From Methanobacteriota archaeon (GTDB lineage: Archaea > Thermoplasmatota > E2 > DHVEG-1): a stretch of 16,017 bases of DNA. The stretch is from assembly GCA_026394435.1 (NCBI GenBank), contig JAPKYG010000131.1, positions 1-16,017 on the forward strand. The letters run 5' to 3'. The notes below the pieces were generated by a model that saw only the letters and a list, made by a program, of their open reading frames with translations, made no database searches and had not been told where the DNA came from. This document shows positions 14,602-16,017 of the stretch, one piece after another (the stretch's first letter is position 1; each line of letters begins with the position of its first letter). The position numbers and the translations under genes are program-made.

Positions 14602-15507
14602 TTACCCGTCTGCAAGAGACGTTACAAGCTCTACTAGGATTTTGTTCAATGAAGTATCAATTCCATGTTGTTTCCCAATTGTTACGAGTTTTCCGTTAAT
14701 CGAATCTATCTCTGTTTTTTTTCTCCGTTGAACACTTTGCAGCATGGATGAATAGTTACTTGCAGTGTCTCTGATGACTTCTTTTGTACGTTGGCCCATA
14801 TCAGGAGCGGTGAGTTTTATTCCTTCTGCTTGAGCGATATTGGTTGATTCCTCACTGATGACTTCAACGATTTTATGTAGGAGAGGATTTTCTAGCAGGT
14901 ACCCATTTTTACAGTTGAAGAATGCGGTTAACGGGTTGATGCTGGAGTTGATGATCGCTTTTGCCCATATTTCTTCTACAACATCATCGCTTACCTGTGT
15001 CTCAATCCCTGCTTCGTTGAAGATGCGGACAATGTTCTCAAGACGCTTTGATCGTGTGCCGTCGAGTTCTCCGAGAAAGGTTTTTCCCTTTCCCGTGTGC
15101 CTGATTACACCAGGATTCGAAAAAATAGCGCCATGAGTGGTGACACCAGCAAAAATACGGTCCTTATCAACGATGTGTTCAATCTTTTCTATGTTGTCTA
15201 ATCCATTTTGAAGGGAAACGACCAGGGTCTCATCGCGTATAAGCGGTAATGTTTGTTTGATCGCAGTCTCCGTATCATAGGATTTTACAGTAAGAAGAAT
15301 AAGATTCGGGGAAATAGGGACATCTTTCACAGATTCTACTGCAGAGAGATTTACATGTAAGTGAGTTTTTCCGTTAATATTCAAACCGTTGTGTTGTATT
15401 GCGGTGATATGTGGTGCTCGTCCAACTAAAATAACCGTATTATTTTTAGCGAGTAACGCACCGAAGAGTGATCCGATAGCTCCTGCTCCAACAATAACGA
15501 TATTCAT
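14602..15507 (-). CDS. panE: 2-dehydropantoate 2-reductase (ketopantoate reductase)
   Basis: A 301-residue NAD(P)H-dependent enzyme reducing 2-dehydropantoate to pantoate in coenzyme A synthesis. It begins MNIVIVGAGAIGSLFG with the nucleotide-binding GAGAIG at 7-12. Further family marks are LLTVKSYDTE, SLQNGLDN, the catalytic-lysine segment WAKAIINSSINPLTA, and the C-terminal SSMLQSVQRRKKTEIDSINGKLV. The ATG at 15505-15507 is chosen over one eight codons upstream. It has AGAGGA at a proper distance, begins directly at the Rossmann strand, and overlaps the upstream ThiI-like stop in the sequence ATGA. That overlap implies translational coupling. Archaeal CoA synthesis is known to use this enzyme type. 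Paralogues acting on other oxo acids exist, so the substrate is probable, not proven. Confidence 0.88.
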   Translation of the reverse strand: MNIVIVGAGAIGSLFGALLAKNNTVILVGRAPHITAIQHNGLNINGKTHLHVNLSAVESVKDVPISPNLILLTVKSYDTETAIKQTLPLIRDETLVVSLQNGLDNIEKIEHIVDKDRIFAGVTTHGAIFSNPGVIRHTGKGKTFLGELDGTRSKRLENIVRIFNEAGIETQVSDDVVEEIWAKAIINSSINPLTAFFNCKNGYLLENPLLHKIVEVISEESTNIAQAEGIKLTAPDMGQRTKEVIRDTASNYSSMLQSVQRRKKTEIDSINGKLVTIGKQHGIDTSLNKILVELVTSLADG

Positions 15508-16017
15508 ATTGGTATTCCTCTTTTTCTGCATTGTTGTTGAAGCTCCTCGGGTGTCATGGCAATTAGCGGAGTCAACACAGGGATAATACTCTGTTTTTTT
15601 AGTCGTGCGATCGCTGCTAGTGAACAGGTAGGCTCCTGAAGAGTATGACCGGTGACCAGTGCATCACAGTTTTTTTCAGATGCGAGGGTGCGTAGCTGAT
15701 CGAAGAAATTTTTTGTTTTTGGGTCAACCGATATAATTTCTGCATCTGCATACCAATGGTTGAGAAATGAATGAATAGATTCGTCATTGGATATCTTCAT
15801 ATTCGCAATGATAACGTTACATCCTCTACGCATTAGATACCATACAGCAAGCAAAGAAGCTGTGTTCTCAATGAGTGCAAGAATTCTTCCTTGTGTCCCC
15901 AACGGAAGGCCTCCAACTCCGTTAATCTTTTCAGTGAAAAGAAATGATTTCTTATCTCGGATTTCAATAAAAAGTTCGATGTCAGGATTGGTTAAATCTA
16001 CACCTGCACGGGTTGCT
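15504..16017 (-). CDS. ThiI-like THUMP/PP-loop protein with a degenerate ATP-binding motif (partial)
   Basis: The gene enters from the right edge; 170 codons plus the stop are visible, all one open frame. The first visible part (GVDLTNPDIELFIEI) matches the end of a THUMP RNA-binding domain, followed by GVGGLPLGTQGRILALI, the hinge that in ThiI leads to the PP-loop SGGxDS. Here that motif is replaced by ENTAS (about 15855-15872), one residue shorter. The downstream ThiI landmarks persist in weak form: YLMRRGCNVI, DALVTGHTLQEP for LVTGENLGQ, and TPLIAMTPEELQQQCRKRGI, where the protein ends. No rhodanese domain and no CxxC are present in the visible part. ThiI makes 4-thiouridine in tRNA; this copy probably cannot bind ATP in the usual way, so it may bind RNA or another ligand. 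It overlaps panE by four bases. Confidence 0.8.
   Translation of the reverse strand, partial: ATRAGVDLTNPDIELFIEIRDKKSFLFTEKINGVGGLPLGTQGRILALIENTASLLAVWYLMRRGCNVIIANMKISNDESIHSFLNHWYADAEIISVDPKTKNFFDQLRTLASEKNCDALVTGHTLQEPTCSLAAIARLKKQSIIPVLTPLIAMTPEELQQQCRKRGIPI

Overview
The window reads as a piece of an archaeal, euryarchaeal-type chromosome. The evidence is a two-gene biotin-dependent pyruvate carboxylase (PycA/PycB) with its biotin ligase, a tandem-fused tRNA-splicing endonuclease, a stand-alone archaeal Lon-like (S16) surface protease, TATA-like boxes at archaeal distance before several genes, and Shine-Dalgarno sites (GGAGGG, GGTGAT, AAGGGG) before some starts. The mixture of secreted peptidase-type proteins with a heterotrophic carbon core would suit a protein-degrading Thermoplasmatota lineage (for example Marine Benthic Group D). 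That placement is an inference from gene content only. The sequence is moderately AT-rich throughout, and no insertion sequence, CRISPR array, tRNA or rRNA was seen.

Left part (1-1852): a minus-strand gene for a secreted protein runs off the left edge; its visible end resembles a gingipain (C25) propeptide. Beside it is a minus-strand pair encoding a membrane-anchored 160-residue protein and a cysteine-rich C_GCAxxG_C_C-family protein. A small plus-strand cupin diverges from that pair.

Central metabolic operon (1838-5965, minus): pycB, pycA and birA lie 15 and 3 bases apart in that order. PycA (biotin carboxylase) and PycB (carboxyltransferase plus biotinyl domain) would together convert pyruvate to oxaloacetate, and BirA attaches the biotin to PycB Lys573. 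No membrane decarboxylase subunit is present, which favours an anaplerotic pyruvate carboxylase over a sodium-pumping decarboxylase.

Plus-strand block (6190-10024): a secreted, C-terminally anchored Lon-like serine protease, the tRNA endonuclease EndA 22 bases downstream, and a metallo-beta-lactamase-fold hydrolase with its own promoter and ribosome binding site. The hydrolase gene meets a minus-strand 2-hydroxyacid dehydrogenase tail to tail with an 11-base overlap.

Right part (11116-16017): a large membrane-anchored HExxH metalloprotease-like protein with calcium-loop repeats diverges from a cobalamin-binding radical SAM gene across a palindromic TATA element. The radical SAM gene is split by a single -1 frameshift that can be placed near 13588-13592. 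At the right edge a ThiI-like gene, whose PP-loop ATP-binding motif is destroyed, overlaps a ketopantoate reductase gene by four bases.

Most genes are recognisable members of known families. The observations most worth a second look are the PP-loop-less ThiI paralogue coupled to panE, the localised frameshift, the C_GCAxxG_C_C and membrane-protein pair, and the unusual active-site segment in PycB.
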